The position numbers were made by a program, and so were the translations under genes. Below are positions 1-9,270 of a stretch of DNA of 64,000 nucleotides, one piece after another; the stretch's first letter is position 1, and the number at the start of each line of letters is the position of its first letter. The DNA is from Shewanella sp. NFH-SH190041 (lineage in GTDB: Bacteria; Pseudomonadota; Gammaproteobacteria; Enterobacterales; Shewanellaceae): positions 1,178,001-1,242,000 of the forward strand of contig NZ_AP026070.1 in NCBI RefSeq assembly GCF_024363255.1. The letters are read 5' to 3'. Under the pieces are notes generated by a model that was not told the DNA's origin, did no database searches, and saw only the letters and a program-made list of their open reading frames with translations.

Positions 1-62
1 TAGCGAAAAGATTAAATATCAAATGATAATTTAATTTAGACAATGATTTAACGATATTATTC

Positions 63-79
63 AGTGTCATAATGACACT
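63..79. promoter_or_regulatory. Probable NorR binding site
   Basis: A perfect 17-base palindrome (arms AGTGTCAT and ATGACACT around one A) contains the core GTCA-N3-TGAC. This fits the GT-N7-AC pattern known for NorR, the nitric-oxide-sensing sigma-54 activator. It lies about 90 bases upstream of a sigma-54 type promoter and in front of a nitric oxide reductase gene, which supports the call. NorR normally uses several sites; any others would lie beyond the left edge of the window. Confidence 0.7.
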
Positions 80-162
80 ATGTTGTTTTTTAGAGGTATT
101 TCAGATTGATTTCCCGGTATACAGAAAAAATATAAGCTATTGTTATTTAAAGAAAATCTTTT

Positions 163-178
163 TGGCATGCAAATTGTA
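163..178 (+). promoter_or_regulatory. Sigma-54 type promoter of the nitric oxide reductase gene
   Basis: TGGCATG, four bases, then TTGTA matches the -24/-12 sigma-54 consensus TGGCACG-N4-TTGCA. GG and the -12 dinucleotide have the right spacing; the -12 element is GT instead of GC. Transcription would begin near 190, about 25 bases before the chosen ATG at 215, so longer reading frames starting at 140 are unlikely to be translated. Confidence 0.65.
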
Positions 179-214
179 TCTGTGACGATACAATTCGGTT
201 TTAGATTTCTTTTA

Positions 215-2473
215 ATGACTAAACAAAAACGACTATTTGGGATATTGATTTTAGTTTGCCTAATTTCATTCACTGTTTTATTGAGTTTGGGCAGTCAAAT
301 TTATCGCGAAGCTCCCCCGATACCTACTCGGGTTGTTGATGTTTCCGGTAACCTGATTTTTAATCATGATGATATCTACCAGGGCGAGATGGTTTGGCGC
401 TCTATGGGTGGACACCAATTAGGTTCCATATGGGGCCATGGTGCTTATGTTGCACCTGATTGGACGGCAGATTGGTTACACAGGATCAGTCAGGCAATGT
501 TACATGGGATGGCCAAACAGCAGTTTGGCCTTGAATATGATGCATTGACTTCACCACAGCAGGCTTTATTAGAAAAAGCCCTGCAGCAAGAGTTAAAAAC
601 CAATACTTTTGACCCTGATACCGGCACGATTACAGTGTCAGTATTGCGGGGACAGGCGATTAAAGCATTACAGCAACATTATGAAAAACTATTCGGTAAT
701 GATCCGTCGTTGCATCAATTGCGTGACGATTATGCCATGAAGGACAATACAGTTGCTGCTGCCGAACACCGTAAACTCTTACCAGCGTTTTTCTTCTGGA
801 GTGCTTGGGCTGCAGTCACCCAGCGTCCGGGGGAAAATTATACCTATACCAATAATTGGCCCTATGATCCTGTTATTGGCAATGTGCCGACGCCGGATAA
901 TGTGATTTGGTCCATTATGAGTGTGGTGGTATTACTGGCTGGTATTGGTGCATTGACTTGGTACTATGCCTCACAGAAACATGAACCTTTACCTCAGCCA
1001 CCTGCAGAGGACCCACTGTTTGGTGGTAAGTTAACGCCATCACAAAAGGCGGTTGGTAAATATTTCCTTACCGCAATAGGCTTGTTTCTGCTGCAAATTG
1101 TGCTTGGCGGCGTTACTGCGCATTATGCCGTTGAAGGCCAAGCCTTTTATGGTATTCCTCTCGCTAAAATTCTGCCTTATTCCTTAACCCGGACTTGGCA
1201 TACGCAACTGGCGGTATTCTGGATTGCAACCATCTGGCTGGCGACCGGGTTATTTATTGCCTCATCTTTATCTGGCCATGAACCTAAATATCAGAAATTG
1301 GGCGTTAATGTGCTCTGGGTGGCTTTGCTGATCGTTGTATTGGGTTCTATGGCGGGGGAATGGTTTGCAGTACAGCAGTATTTCAATCTTGATTTGAGCT
1401 ATTTTATCGGCCATCAAGGACAGGAATATATCGATTTGGGCCGTATTTGGCAGATCCTGCTGTTTGCTGGATTATTAATTTGGCTAACGTTGGTAACCCG
1501 AGCAATTAAACCTATCTTAGGTAAGCAGACCGAAATGTCACCGGTTATTTGGGTGCTTTATGCCTCTTGTGTGGCAATTGGGCTGTTTTACGGTGTGGGA
1601 TTATTCCAAGGTAAGCATACTAACCTGGCAATGGCGGAATACTGGCGTTGGTGGGTGGTGCACCTTTGGGTTGAAGGTTTCTTTGAAACCTTTGCGACAG
1701 CGGTTATTTCCTTGATGTTTGTCCGTTTGCAATTGGTTCGGGCGAAAATAGCTAACTTAGCCGTGGTATTTACTACGATTGTCTTTTTGACTGGTGGTTT
1801 GATTGGTACTTTACATCATTTGTATTTTACTGGTACGCCAACATCGGTAATTGCTTGGGGAGCGGTATTCTCCGCCCTTGAAGTGGTTCCTTTGGCATTG
1901 ATTGGTTTTGAAGCGGTAGACAGTTATCGGATGCGAAACCATACCCATTGGATGAAGCGTTATAAGTGGGCGATCTTATTTTTTGTCGCCACGGCATTTT
2001 GGAACTTAGTTGGTGCAGGGGTGCTGGGCTTTTTGATTAATCCGCCGATTTCGCTGTATTTTATTCAGGGACTGAATACAACCGCAACCCACGCCCACGG
2101 TGCTTTTATGGGGGTATATGGGATGTTGGGGATCGGTTTGATGCTGGCTTGTTTACGGGGATTGACTGGCAAAAATAATACGATGTGGAATGATAAATTA
2201 TTACAGTATGCTTTTTGGCTGTTGAATATCGGCTTGGGGCTGATGATTTTTGTTTCACTGTTGCCAGTAGGATTGGTGCAGTTCTTTGAAGTATTGCAAC
2301 ATGGTTACTGGTTTGCTCGGTCACCGGCTGTAATACATAGTCAGTTGATAAGTGATTTAACTTGGTTACGGATGCCCGGGGATATTGTTTTTGCTTGTGG
2401 TGGTCTCTGTGTGGCGCTGTTTTTATGCCGTCTGGTACAAGGCGTGTTGAAAAGTCGGCAGGTTGCACACTAA
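215..2473 (+). CDS. norZ: Quinol-dependent nitric oxide reductase (qNOR), single-subunit
   Basis: This is an integral membrane enzyme that reduces two NO to N2O with electrons from quinol. The 752 residues are right for qNOR: an N-terminal membrane helix, a periplasmic domain in place of the cytochrome c subunit (about residues 30-230), then a NorB-like core of about 12 helices. Visible haem and FeB ligands include a His near 329, the VVHLWVEGFFE segment (His 483, Glu 487), the His pair at 534-535 and the HAHG motif at 626-629. The ATG at 215 follows the predicted start of transcription; an upstream start at 140 would precede it. The gene stands alone, so NO detoxification rather than full denitrification is likely. 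A hairpin terminator follows. Confidence 0.93.
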   Translation: MTKQKRLFGILILVCLISFTVLLSLGSQIYREAPPIPTRVVDVSGNLIFNHDDIYQGEMVWRSMGGHQLGSIWGHGAYVAPDWTADWLHRISQAMLHGMAKQQFGLEYDALTSPQQALLEKALQQELKTNTFDPDTGTITVSVLRGQAIKALQQHYEKLFGNDPSLHQLRDDYAMKDNTVAAAEHRKLLPAFFFWSAWAAVTQRPGENYTYTNNWPYDPVIGNVPTPDNVIWSIMSVVVLLAGIGALTWYYASQKHEPLPQPPAEDPLFGGKLTPSQKAVGKYFLTAIGLFLLQIVLGGVTAHYAVEGQAFYGIPLAKILPYSLTRTWHTQLAVFWIATIWLATGLFIASSLSGHEPKYQKLGVNVLWVALLIVVLGSMAGEWFAVQQYFNLDLSYFIGHQGQEYIDLGRIWQILLFAGLLIWLTLVTRAIKPILGKQTEMSPVIWVLYASCVAIGLFYGVGLFQGKHTNLAMAEYWRWWVVHLWVEGFFETFATAVISLMFVRLQLVRAKIANLAVVFTTIVFLTGGLIGTLHHLYFTGTPTSVIAWGAVFSALEVVPLALIGFEAVDSYRMRNHTHWMKRYKWAILFFVATAFWNLVGAGVLGFLINPPISLYFIQGLNTTATHAHGAFMGVYGMLGIGLMLACLRGLTGKNNTMWNDKLLQYAFWLLNIGLGLMIFVSLLPVGLVQFFEVLQHGYWFARSPAVIHSQLISDLTWLRMPGDIVFACGGLCVALFLCRLVQGVLKSRQVAH

Positions 2474-2894
2474 ATTTATCTTATTCGTCATGTAGCACAT
2501 TTGAGCGGGTATCATTGATATCCGCTTTTTTGTCGCCGGTATTTGACTCATTGGGTAATGAAAGTGAGGTGTGAAACGCTATGGCGATGAATCTATCTTG
2601 AGGATATGAATATGCCTGCAGGAGCGGGTTGCCTGTGGCATAGCACCATTTATTAGTAATCACTGCATAAACTGCACTTTTTAGCCTACTTTGACATGTG
2701 CTTTTGTGGATAATTGAATTTACGCGCTGGATTTTTATATAACGAATTATTGTTTAGTGTGTTTTTTAATGCTTTGTTTGTTTTATGCGCTCAATAGATA
2801 ATATTTCACACTTACCATGCTAGGAACTGTGATACCTTAGCGGTCATTGATTCAAGCGACACCTTTAGATCGCAGTGACAAGACCGGAGCATTT
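2474..2894. other. Intergenic region between the qNOR and symporter genes
   Basis: The first part holds the terminator at 2505. The rest is AT-rich from about 2690 on and probably carries the promoter of the symporter gene. I see no convincing gene; short reading frames here lack ribosome binding sites. Confidence 0.5.
2505..2531 (+). terminator. Terminator of the qNOR gene
   Basis: A 9-bp stem (GCGGGTATC with GATATCCGC, one G-T wobble) has a 3-base loop and is followed by six T. It lies about 30 bases after the stop codon. Confidence 0.8.
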
Positions 2895-4127
2895 GTGGAA
2901 AAGCAGCGCAGCATATTTAAGAACATAGGGGTACAGGTGGTGATTGCCATGATCATCGGTGCCTTGGTTGGAGCTGGCATGGGAAAAGATGCCGCCATAT
3001 TTGAGCCCCTGGGCACCATTTTTATCAATTTGGTGAAAATGTTGGTGATCCCGCTGGTGCTGGTGTCCATTGTGTCAGGTGCTGCTAGCCTGGGTGATAG
3101 CCCTTCTGCCGGTAAAATAGGTATCGGGACATTTGCCTTCTTTATTGTCACATCTGGTATTGCTGTGTCTATGGCATTGCTGATGGGGAACTTCTTTCAG
3201 CCGGGCGCCGGAGTAGACTTTACCGCGCATGCGGGGCATCTGAGCCAAGTGACCGCTGAGCAAGGGAAGATGCCCAGCATGATAGAAACTATCGTCGGTA
3301 TGATCCCCACCAATGTGTTTGAGTCCCTCAATGGTGGCAATATTTTGCAAATTTTGGTGTTCAGCATCTTTTTTGGTATTGCCTTGACCAAGGTTAAGGG
3401 CGAGGGTGCTAAGCCGATTATCAGTGGACTGAATACGGTAGTGGATGCCTTTGTATGGATGATCAACTGTGTGATGATCATTGCGCCAATCGGGGTGTTT
3501 GGTCTGATGGCGAACTCTGTCGGTACCTTTGGCTTCCAAGCATTGGAAGTGGTGCTGAAACTGTTTATCGTCTTTGTGGTAGCGATTTTAATTTACGGTT
3601 TTATCTTCTTCCCACTGATGGTGAAGTTATTTTCTAAGGTGTCTGCTCGCCAGTTTATTTCGGCGATGAAAAAGCCCCAGGTAATGGCGTTATCAACGTC
3701 ATCATCTATGGCCGCGTTACCTGTCAATATGGAAACCTGTGAAGAAGAGTTAGGCGTATCAAAAGCAACGGCTGCATTTGTACTGCCGTTGGGTGCAACG
3801 ATTAATATGAGTGGTAACGCCATTTATTACGGCCTAGTGGCGACGTTCTTTGCTCAGATGTATCACATTGATCTTGGTATGGCTGCTTATGTCGCGATTA
3901 TCTTTACCTCTACTTTGGGTGCGATTGGCCAAGCGGGTGTACCAGGACCTTCTTTCCTTGTGGTTGCTGTGTTACTCGCAGCAGGGATCCCGATTGATGG
4001 TTTGCCACTGTTGTTCGCGCTGGACCGTGTATTTGACATGATCCGTACCTCGCTGAATATCACAGGTGATGCGGCTTGCGCTGTGATTATGGATAGATTT
4101 AGTCCGAAAGCGACCCAATCATTGTGA
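2895..4127 (+). CDS. Dicarboxylate/amino acid:cation symporter, SDF family
   Basis: This is a secondary transporter of the sodium/proton-coupled glutamate-aspartate-dicarboxylate type (SDF, PF00375) in the inner membrane. The 410 residues contain about eight hydrophobic segments, the re-entrant serine-rich motif SSSMAALPVN and the substrate/cation motif ATINMSGNAIYY, both typical of the family. The GTG at 2895 is chosen because GGAG sits five bases upstream; the in-frame TTG at 2847 lacks a comparable site and would only add a poorly conserved extension. The substrate (glutamate, aspartate or C4-dicarboxylate) cannot be told from sequence. It appears monocistronic, with a terminator after it. 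Confidence 0.9.
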   Translation: MEKQRSIFKNIGVQVVIAMIIGALVGAGMGKDAAIFEPLGTIFINLVKMLVIPLVLVSIVSGAASLGDSPSAGKIGIGTFAFFIVTSGIAVSMALLMGNFFQPGAGVDFTAHAGHLSQVTAEQGKMPSMIETIVGMIPTNVFESLNGGNILQILVFSIFFGIALTKVKGEGAKPIISGLNTVVDAFVWMINCVMIIAPIGVFGLMANSVGTFGFQALEVVLKLFIVFVVAILIYGFIFFPLMVKLFSKVSARQFISAMKKPQVMALSTSSSMAALPVNMETCEEELGVSKATAAFVLPLGATINMSGNAIYYGLVATFFAQMYHIDLGMAAYVAIIFTSTLGAIGQAGVPGPSFLVVAVLLAAGIPIDGLPLLFALDRVFDMIRTSLNITGDAACAVIMDRFSPKATQSL

Positions 4128-4156
4128 TAACCTCGGGCGGTATTACAGTGTAATAA

Positions 4157-4187
4157 AAAGGGCAACCTAAACAGGTTGACCTTTTTG
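4157..4187. terminator. Bidirectional terminator between convergent genes
   Basis: An 11-bp stem with one mismatch (AAGGGCAACCT with AGGTTGACCTT) is flanked by A-rich sequence on the left and T-rich sequence on the right. It can therefore serve both the symporter gene (+) and the lipoprotein gene (-). Confidence 0.75.
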
Positions 4188-4203
4188 TTATGTCGTTGGA
4201 TTG

Positions 4204-5238
4204 TCAGATTGTTGGTGCCAGAAAAATAGTGCCCCCCTGGGGCGCACTGAGTTCGATGGTTTCTGTATTCATGCCTGATACCCAACTACCTGCCAGTTGA
4301 CCATGGGAGAGGTTTTGCCATATTCGCCCATGTTGATGTGTAATGGAACGGCGGGGTGTAAATGGCTTATCTTCAGCGATAAAGGCATAGTCATGGGCAA
4401 ACATGGCAAAGATGTCAGCCACTCCCTCTTTAAAGTAAGTTCTCAGTAAGTGAGCATCATTTTTTAGCCATACTGCGGCTTGGCGCATTGCCAACTCATG
4501 CCCTGATAGTGGGGCTTCCAGTGCTTTGAGTTTCTTTTGTAGTTTATTGCGGGCAATAATGCGTTCGCGTTTATCTTTTGGCAGCGGGGTAAATTTAGCG
4601 TTCAGTGCAGCCTTTGCTTTCGCTATTTCTTCTTCATCGCGCATATTATTGACCATAGGGATTGCGGGGGACTGGTATAAAAAGTGATTTTGGTACAGTA
4701 GCTCAGGTCTTTTCCCGTTAGCGTTGCCTTGATATAGGCTTGCTTCGAGTACGACATGCAGATGACGTTTCGATATCGTTAGGCTGTATTCAGGCGAGAG
4801 CAATACGGCGATCTCGCCGGGCTGGAGTCCGATACCGCGGATACCTTTTTTCGGTGTTTCTTTCCATACTGTCACTGGTCTGCCAGTTAAGTCCGGAATA
4901 TTGTCCAGCAGGATATGATACTGGTGCTTGTAGGCACGGTGTAGGGCATCAGGTCCAAGCTTTTCCCTTAACTGTAAAATGGTCTGTTCTGCATTATTGG
5001 CATTATAGGCATTGACACCAGCATCAACTAAAGCACCGACCAGTGCGCCTAATGCGCCAGCGCCGACAACTTGGTTTTGCTGCTGTTCAAATTGGGCATC
5101 AAGATCTGGCGCAGATAGATCGGCGATAACACGGGTTTGTTGCAGGTAATTGGTGTCTGGCTGGCGTAGATCGCTGCGATAGGTGGTTGCACAACCGCTG
5201 ACCATCACCAACACTGAAATCATGAGTAAAAAACGCAT
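4204..5238 (-). CDS. Uncharacterised lipoprotein
   Basis: I do not recognise this family. The 344-residue product starts MRFLLMISVLVMVSGC, a short type II signal peptide with lipobox VSGC (Cys 16), so it should be lipid-anchored in the cell envelope. A glycine/alanine-rich hydrophobic stretch follows at about residues 58-75 (GAGALGALVGALVDAG), like the glycine-zipper segments of some envelope lipoproteins. The remainder is mixed alpha/beta with no motif I can name. It is transcribed alone and shares a bidirectional terminator with the symporter gene. Localisation is confident; function is unknown. Confidence 0.75.
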   Translation of the reverse strand: MRFLLMISVLVMVSGCATTYRSDLRQPDTNYLQQTRVIADLSAPDLDAQFEQQQNQVVGAGALGALVGALVDAGVNAYNANNAEQTILQLREKLGPDALHRAYKHQYHILLDNIPDLTGRPVTVWKETPKKGIRGIGLQPGEIAVLLSPEYSLTISKRHLHVVLEASLYQGNANGKRPELLYQNHFLYQSPAIPMVNNMRDEEEIAKAKAALNAKFTPLPKDKRERIIARNKLQKKLKALEAPLSGHELAMRQAAVWLKNDAHLLRTYFKEGVADIFAMFAHDYAFIAEDKPFTPRRSITHQHGRIWQNLSHGQLAGSWVSGMNTETIELSAPQGGTIFLAPTI

Positions 5239-5349
5239 ATTTTAGTCCTTTAAAACATTAGCTTATTCTTTGAATTTTTATGCGCAGACAGCGTATTACC
5301 GAGTTGTATGAAAGTAAATAAATAGTTGCATTTGTGCGGCGGGCGGAGA

Positions 5350-5369
5350 AAGGTGGCTAATGCCACCTT
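5350..5369 (-). terminator. Hairpin downstream of the DUF1904 gene
   Basis: A perfect 8-bp stem (AAGGTGGC with GCCACCTT) has a TAAT loop, about 35 bases past the stop of the DUF1904 gene. The T-tract on the minus strand is weak, so it may be a processing or stability hairpin. Confidence 0.45.
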
Positions 5370-5402
5370 GCGTATAGTATGACTAAACTTATTTGTTAAC
5401 AG

Positions 5403-5741
5403 TTAGCCGTAGTGACGGCCATTGTCATAGTAATCAGAGGGGGTCAGTTTAGTGAAAATAACGGCCACGTCTTGCTCTGGTTTTTCCATCACATCACGCA
5501 CTAGCTGAGTTACCCGGCGGGCAATCTCATCCTGAACGTCTTGCCCCCGGTCAAAATACAGCACTTCGACAAAGGGATAAGCTGCAAAATCCTCTCCCTC
5601 AGCGAAAAACTGGGCAGGAATATGCTCAATGGTAAAGTGAGCCCGTGGGCTGTTCATCAACTCTGCCAGTGCATCAACTAAGGGTGTTGATACCTGTTTG
5701 ACCTGTTGGGCATCAATGGCCCGGAAACGAAAATGAGGCAT
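5403..5741 (-). CDS. DUF1904 family protein (tautomerase-like fold)
   Basis: A 112-residue cytoplasmic protein matching the DUF1904 family, a small group related in fold to tautomerase/MIF proteins. Typical segments are the start MPHFRFRAID, the central FVEVLYFDRGQDVQDEIA and the end VIFTKLTPSDYYDNGRHYG. Pro 2 follows the initiator Met, as in tautomerases where it is the catalytic base; whether this family is an enzyme is not established. The next gene upstream on the same strand is the TrmO-like gene at 5835-6308, so the two may be cotranscribed. Confidence 0.8.
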   Translation of the reverse strand: MPHFRFRAIDAQQVKQVSTPLVDALAELMNSPRAHFTIEHIPAQFFAEGEDFAAYPFVEVLYFDRGQDVQDEIARRVTQLVRDVMEKPEQDVAVIFTKLTPSDYYDNGRHYG

Positions 5742-5834
5742 GGTAATTCTCCAATTATCACCGGGGCATTTGTAAAGAGTGTGGGAGTCATAACCCGTAA
5801 ACCCCGGTAGGTGGGATGACAGTTGAACGGGAGT

Positions 5835-6308
5835 TTACCCGAATCTGTCATCGGACAGCGTGGTTTTTGGATCCATTCCTTGTTGATACCAACCATCTCG
5901 AGTATTCGGGATGTTATCAAATGCTTGAATATAAGGTTTGATATCGATAATCGGGGTGTTGTTGAGCATATCTATCCCATGGACATAGATAACATTGTCT
6001 TCAATGCGATCGATGGCGACAATGCTCAGACCAATAGGATTTGGGCGTTTAGGGGAGCGGGTGGCAAAAATTCCCCGTTTTACTGTGTCTAGAAACGGTT
6101 TTACCATCAGTTCGCCAGGCTGGCTTTGGTGCAGATGAAACAGTACATAAATATGGGAAAATCCGGCTAGATCTGTTAACCCTTGAACATATTCCGGATC
6201 GATAACCAAGCGACCGGTATTACTGGCAACGCCAGCACCCTGAATGGGCATACTGGCGATGCTGTCATAAGCGGTTTCTGCGTGACCTATGGCGGTAAAT
6301 TGGATCAT
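5835..6308 (-). CDS. TrmO-like (TsaA/UPF0066) tRNA methyltransferase family protein
   Basis: The family includes TrmO, which methylates N6-threonylcarbamoyladenosine at position 37 of tRNA using S-adenosylmethionine. The diagnostic motif GIFATRSPKRPNPIGLS is complete at about residues 79-95, with the expected upstream segment FSHIYVLFHLH. At 157 residues this is the single-domain short form; the E. coli enzyme has about 235 residues with an extra C-terminal domain. The short form may act on another tRNA or need a partner. The family is certain, the precise substrate is not. Confidence 0.85.
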   Translation of the reverse strand: MIQFTAIGHAETAYDSIASMPIQGAGVASNTGRLVIDPEYVQGLTDLAGFSHIYVLFHLHQSQPGELMVKPFLDTVKRGIFATRSPKRPNPIGLSIVAIDRIEDNVIYVHGIDMLNNTPIIDIKPYIQAFDNIPNTRDGWYQQGMDPKTTLSDDRFG

Positions 6309-6742
6309 GTTAGGCGCTCTGGCAAAAACCGTTACTCTAACGGATTAGCTCATCTGGGTCTGGCTATCGGCCACATTTTCTGAATTTTCATGCATCTATA
6401 GCTAAAACTACCTTACGGTATGGGCCAATAGGTGTATTGATTTGAGGCCGTTAGACCAACTAAATGAATAAGTTACAGAATTATGCTCTTTTATGCATGA
6501 TGGCTGATAATACGGAGATCGCATGAATGAGTGAGGTTGACTCTAGGCTCTCCAGTGTTAGCTCATTTGCATTAACGCTATCCTCATATTAACCATTTTA
6601 TTGTAAAGCGATGAAATAGAATGGGCAGTATTTGGACAAAACAAAGATTAACAAATGTTTACTTTGGCTGATTGGCTGCTGAAAATACGTCATTGTGTGC
6701 CAGAATATCGCCATTTACTGAATCATCTAATCGGGGACGATT
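6309..6742. other. Intergenic region between divergent genes
   Basis: About 430 bases separate the TrmO-like gene (-) from the PAP2 gene (+). The promoters of both should lie here. I see no ORF with a ribosome binding site, no RNA gene and no clear operator. Confidence 0.4.
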
Positions 6743-7504
6743 TTGCAAGCTTCATCCAAGAATTTTATTTTGGCGGCCTTTTGGGTTCTGTTACTGCTGA
6801 TGCCACTGGCACTGTTACTTAGCCACAGTCAGCTGTTTCCCATGCTGGATCTAAAAGGGGATATTGCCCAGATTTTTTACGGTATCACTATGACGGGCAC
6901 CACCCCTTGGGGGATTGGCTTTATTCTGGTGGTCCTGGCAATTTGTTTGCGTCTGTTACCCCGTCGCTTGTTTGTGCAATTATTTCTTGCGGTTGCGATT
7001 AGCCAAAGTGCAGGTTTGGTGCTGAACCATGCGGTGAAACCTCTGTTTCATGAAGCTAGACCCAATATTCAGTGGCTGGCCGGGTATATGCAGATTAATA
7101 AAGGGTATTTTTATTCGCAGGATAAGCCCCAGCGTCAACGTATGATGCGTGAGGCGATTAATGTCAATGCGAGGACACTGCCGATGTCCAAAGCCATTGC
7201 CAACCATTGGGTGCGCGAGGTGAGTTACTCTTTCCCTTCTGGTCATACTCAATTTGCCGTGTCATTTGCTTTGATTGTCAGTTTTTATCTGCTGAGTGCC
7301 GGCATTGTCTCTATGCCACTACTGATGTTGGGCTGGGCCTTATTGATGGGGTTGAGCCGGATGTTTTTGGGATTACATTGGGCTCAGGATGTGCTGGCCT
7401 CAACGCTGGTTGGCGGCATACTCGCTTGGATCACTTTGGTATTGGTTCAGACGCTGTCGCCCAAATTATTGGATAAAGTGCCGTCACTTAATCAGAGTAA
7501 GTAA
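6743..7504 (+). CDS. PAP2-family lipid phosphatase, PgpB-like
   Basis: An inner-membrane phosphatase that would remove phosphate from phosphatidylglycerophosphate, undecaprenyl diphosphate or similar lipids, like E. coli PgpB. All three catalytic motifs are present in the 253 residues: K99...R106-P107, PSGH at 165-168, and SR...GLHWAQD at 205-216 (His 212, Asp 216). Several hydrophobic helices surround them. Translation appears to start at TTG 6743, preceded by GGGG at 6733-6736; the next in-frame ATG would remove the first helix. Exact substrate is not determined. A strong terminator follows. Confidence 0.85.
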   Translation: MQASSKNFILAAFWVLLLLMPLALLLSHSQLFPMLDLKGDIAQIFYGITMTGTTPWGIGFILVVLAICLRLLPRRLFVQLFLAVAISQSAGLVLNHAVKPLFHEARPNIQWLAGYMQINKGYFYSQDKPQRQRMMREAINVNARTLPMSKAIANHWVREVSYSFPSGHTQFAVSFALIVSFYLLSAGIVSMPLLMLGWALLMGLSRMFLGLHWAQDVLASTLVGGILAWITLVLVQTLSPKLLDKVPSLNQSK

Positions 7505-7540
7505 TTCAGGTTTAGTATTGTCATAGGCCAAATAAAGACA

Positions 7541-7571
7541 AGCAGACTGCGTATTGGGCAGTCTGCTTTTT
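7541..7571 (+). terminator. Terminator of the PAP2 gene
   Basis: A perfect 10-bp stem (AGCAGACTGC with GCAGTCTGCT) has a 7-base loop and is followed by TTTT. Confidence 0.85.
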
Positions 7572-7771
7572 ATATGCCATTAACAGCTCAACAAAGCGAA
7601 AAACCTGTTTAGCCAACCACTATGGACAGAATTTGGCGTGCTTGGCGCCTGTCGGTTTATTGCTACTATCAGTTAATCAGGTAGTGCAATACATATTAAC
7701 GCCTCGGCTTTGTATAAAGCTCCCTCAAATCGCCGCCAAAATAAACTTGAAGGCTCAGCAGAGCTTAGCAA

Positions 7772-8140
7772 TCAACGGGACGCCTGAGATACGGCTTCAT
7801 AGCCGCGATAGGCTTGACTGCCCTGTTTGGCTACCCCGGTGCCGGTTTCTCCCCAATGGCCCTCTGGCATCTGTTGTTTTTCTTCCCAGGTGTACCAATG
7901 ATGGCCAGTTTTATCCTGATACCATTCTTCTCTGAGGGACAGATAGTAGGGTTGCTCCCCTGGCAGATGGACAGGTTGGCCGGATGAGCGGGTATGCACC
8001 AACACGGCACCTGCGGGGATAATATGCAGAAAATGGTGACTCAATTTCTGGGAAGAGGTTTGGCTGGTTGCCCCGGCCTGAGAAGATATCATCAGTGTAG
8101 TGGCCAATATGCTACCGGCCAGTAATGCAAATTTCATCAT
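7772..8140 (-). CDS. Small exported protein of unknown function
   Basis: I do not recognise this 122-residue product. The first 24 residues (two Met, Lys, then a hydrophobic run ending QAGA) form a Sec signal peptide, so the mature protein is probably periplasmic. The mature part is rich in Trp, Tyr, His and Gly, with the segments LREEWYQDKTGHHWYTWEE and MPEGHWGETGTG near the end. It has no cysteine and no further membrane segment. It appears monocistronic. The protein could begin at the second Met. Confidence 0.6.
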   Translation of the reverse strand: MMKFALLAGSILATTLMISSQAGATSQTSSQKLSHHFLHIIPAGAVLVHTRSSGQPVHLPGEQPYYLSLREEWYQDKTGHHWYTWEEKQQMPEGHWGETGTGVAKQGSQAYRGYEAVSQASR

Positions 8141-8361
8141 AAAGCCCCTGTCTGTTGCCCGCCAAAGAATAATGTGGTGAAAATTTCACCTGCATTCAAC
8201 ATGCAGTGTCTGCGGTCTGATTGCAAGTTTCAACTTGGCTGAGGGAAAAATGCCCTTTAGGGGCTGACAAGGGGGTAAATCATACTGGTATTTTCTTTGC
8301 TACCGTCTGGGACGGTTTGGCGGTGGTGATTTTATTCGTCATTAGAGCTATCCGAGCATGG

Positions 8362-9270
8362 TTATTTGGCGGCTTTGATCCGTCTGTGGCTGGCACTGTG
8401 ATACAGCAGCAATCCGGCTAGAACCAAGGCAGCCCCAAAGGCCAGCTGCCAGTTGAGTGGTTCATGGTTGAGCCAACCACCGAGTAAAATAGCAAAGGCC
8501 GGGGTGATCAGGGTGACTAAGGTAACCGTGCTGGCTTTAAGGTATTTCAGAATATAGAAGTAAGCGACAGAGGCGATAAGTGAGCCAAAGATGCCGAGAT
8601 AGATCACTGCGGTGATGGACTTATCACTCCAGTGTTGCACCGGCACAGTACCATCAAATATCAGCCACGCGGCAAAAAATACTGGTAAAGACATGCCCAG
8701 TGAACCAACTGTGGTTGCCAACGGGTGAATATTGACCCGCACCGTTTTGACTAACACCGCACTGAGACTAAATAGAAACACCGCCCCTAACATCAACATA
8801 ATGCCAAGGCCTATATGTTGGCCCCGGGTCATCTTATCTGCACACACAATACCTAGGCCGATAAATGCCACCAGAAAACCGGTGATTTGCCGGCGGTTAA
8901 AGCCAGGTTCGTCCAGAATACGCCTGGCGAGCAGCCCGGAAATAATCGGTGCCAATCCGAAAATCAATGACATGGTTCCTGATGCGAGATAGCGGGCAGC
9001 GAAGTAACTCAGCAGCATGCCACCCACAAGACCTATGGTGGAATAGCCATACAGTGTCAGTGCTGCACGGTAGAGCGGTAACCGAATACGCATCACGGTT
9101 AGCAATATTACCCCCAGTAGCCAGCCAATAGCCATGCGCAGCAGTACGGCCATGGTGGGGTGGATTGTTTCGCTGCTCCAGACAATCCCCAGCGGTGTGG
9201 TGGACCAGATGGCCACTCCCAACAAGAAAGCAAAGGGGACGGCGCGGGGAATAGACCCAGTATCCGGCAT
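8362..9270 (-). CDS. EamA-family (DMT) transporter
   Basis: A ten-helix inner-membrane permease of the drug/metabolite transporter superfamily, made of two EamA repeats (about residues 10-140 and 150-290). Glycine-rich helix segments such as SLIASVAYFYILKYLKAS and the second-repeat proline TLITPAFAILLGG are typical. The start is placed at ATG 9270, with AAGGAA a few bases upstream; an in-frame ATG at 9345 would add a polar extension without a ribosome binding site. Substrate is unknown. It is divergent from the TonB receptor gene, with no sign of a functional link. Confidence 0.85.
   Translation of the reverse strand: MPDTGSIPRAVPFAFLLGVAIWSTTPLGIVWSSETIHPTMAVLLRMAIGWLLGVILLTVMRIRLPLYRAALTLYGYSTIGLVGGMLLSYFAARYLASGTMSLIFGLAPIISGLLARRILDEPGFNRRQITGFLVAFIGLGIVCADKMTRGQHIGLGIMLMLGAVFLFSLSAVLVKTVRVNIHPLATTVGSLGMSLPVFFAAWLIFDGTVPVQHWSDKSITAVIYLGIFGSLIASVAYFYILKYLKASTVTLVTLITPAFAILLGGWLNHEPLNWQLAFGAALVLAGLLLYHSASHRRIKAAK

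Noticed and set aside
140..214. Upstream extension of the nitric oxide reductase to an ATG at 140.
   Set aside because: The predicted sigma-54 promoter lies inside it, and ATG 215 begins the normal membrane-helix start of the family.
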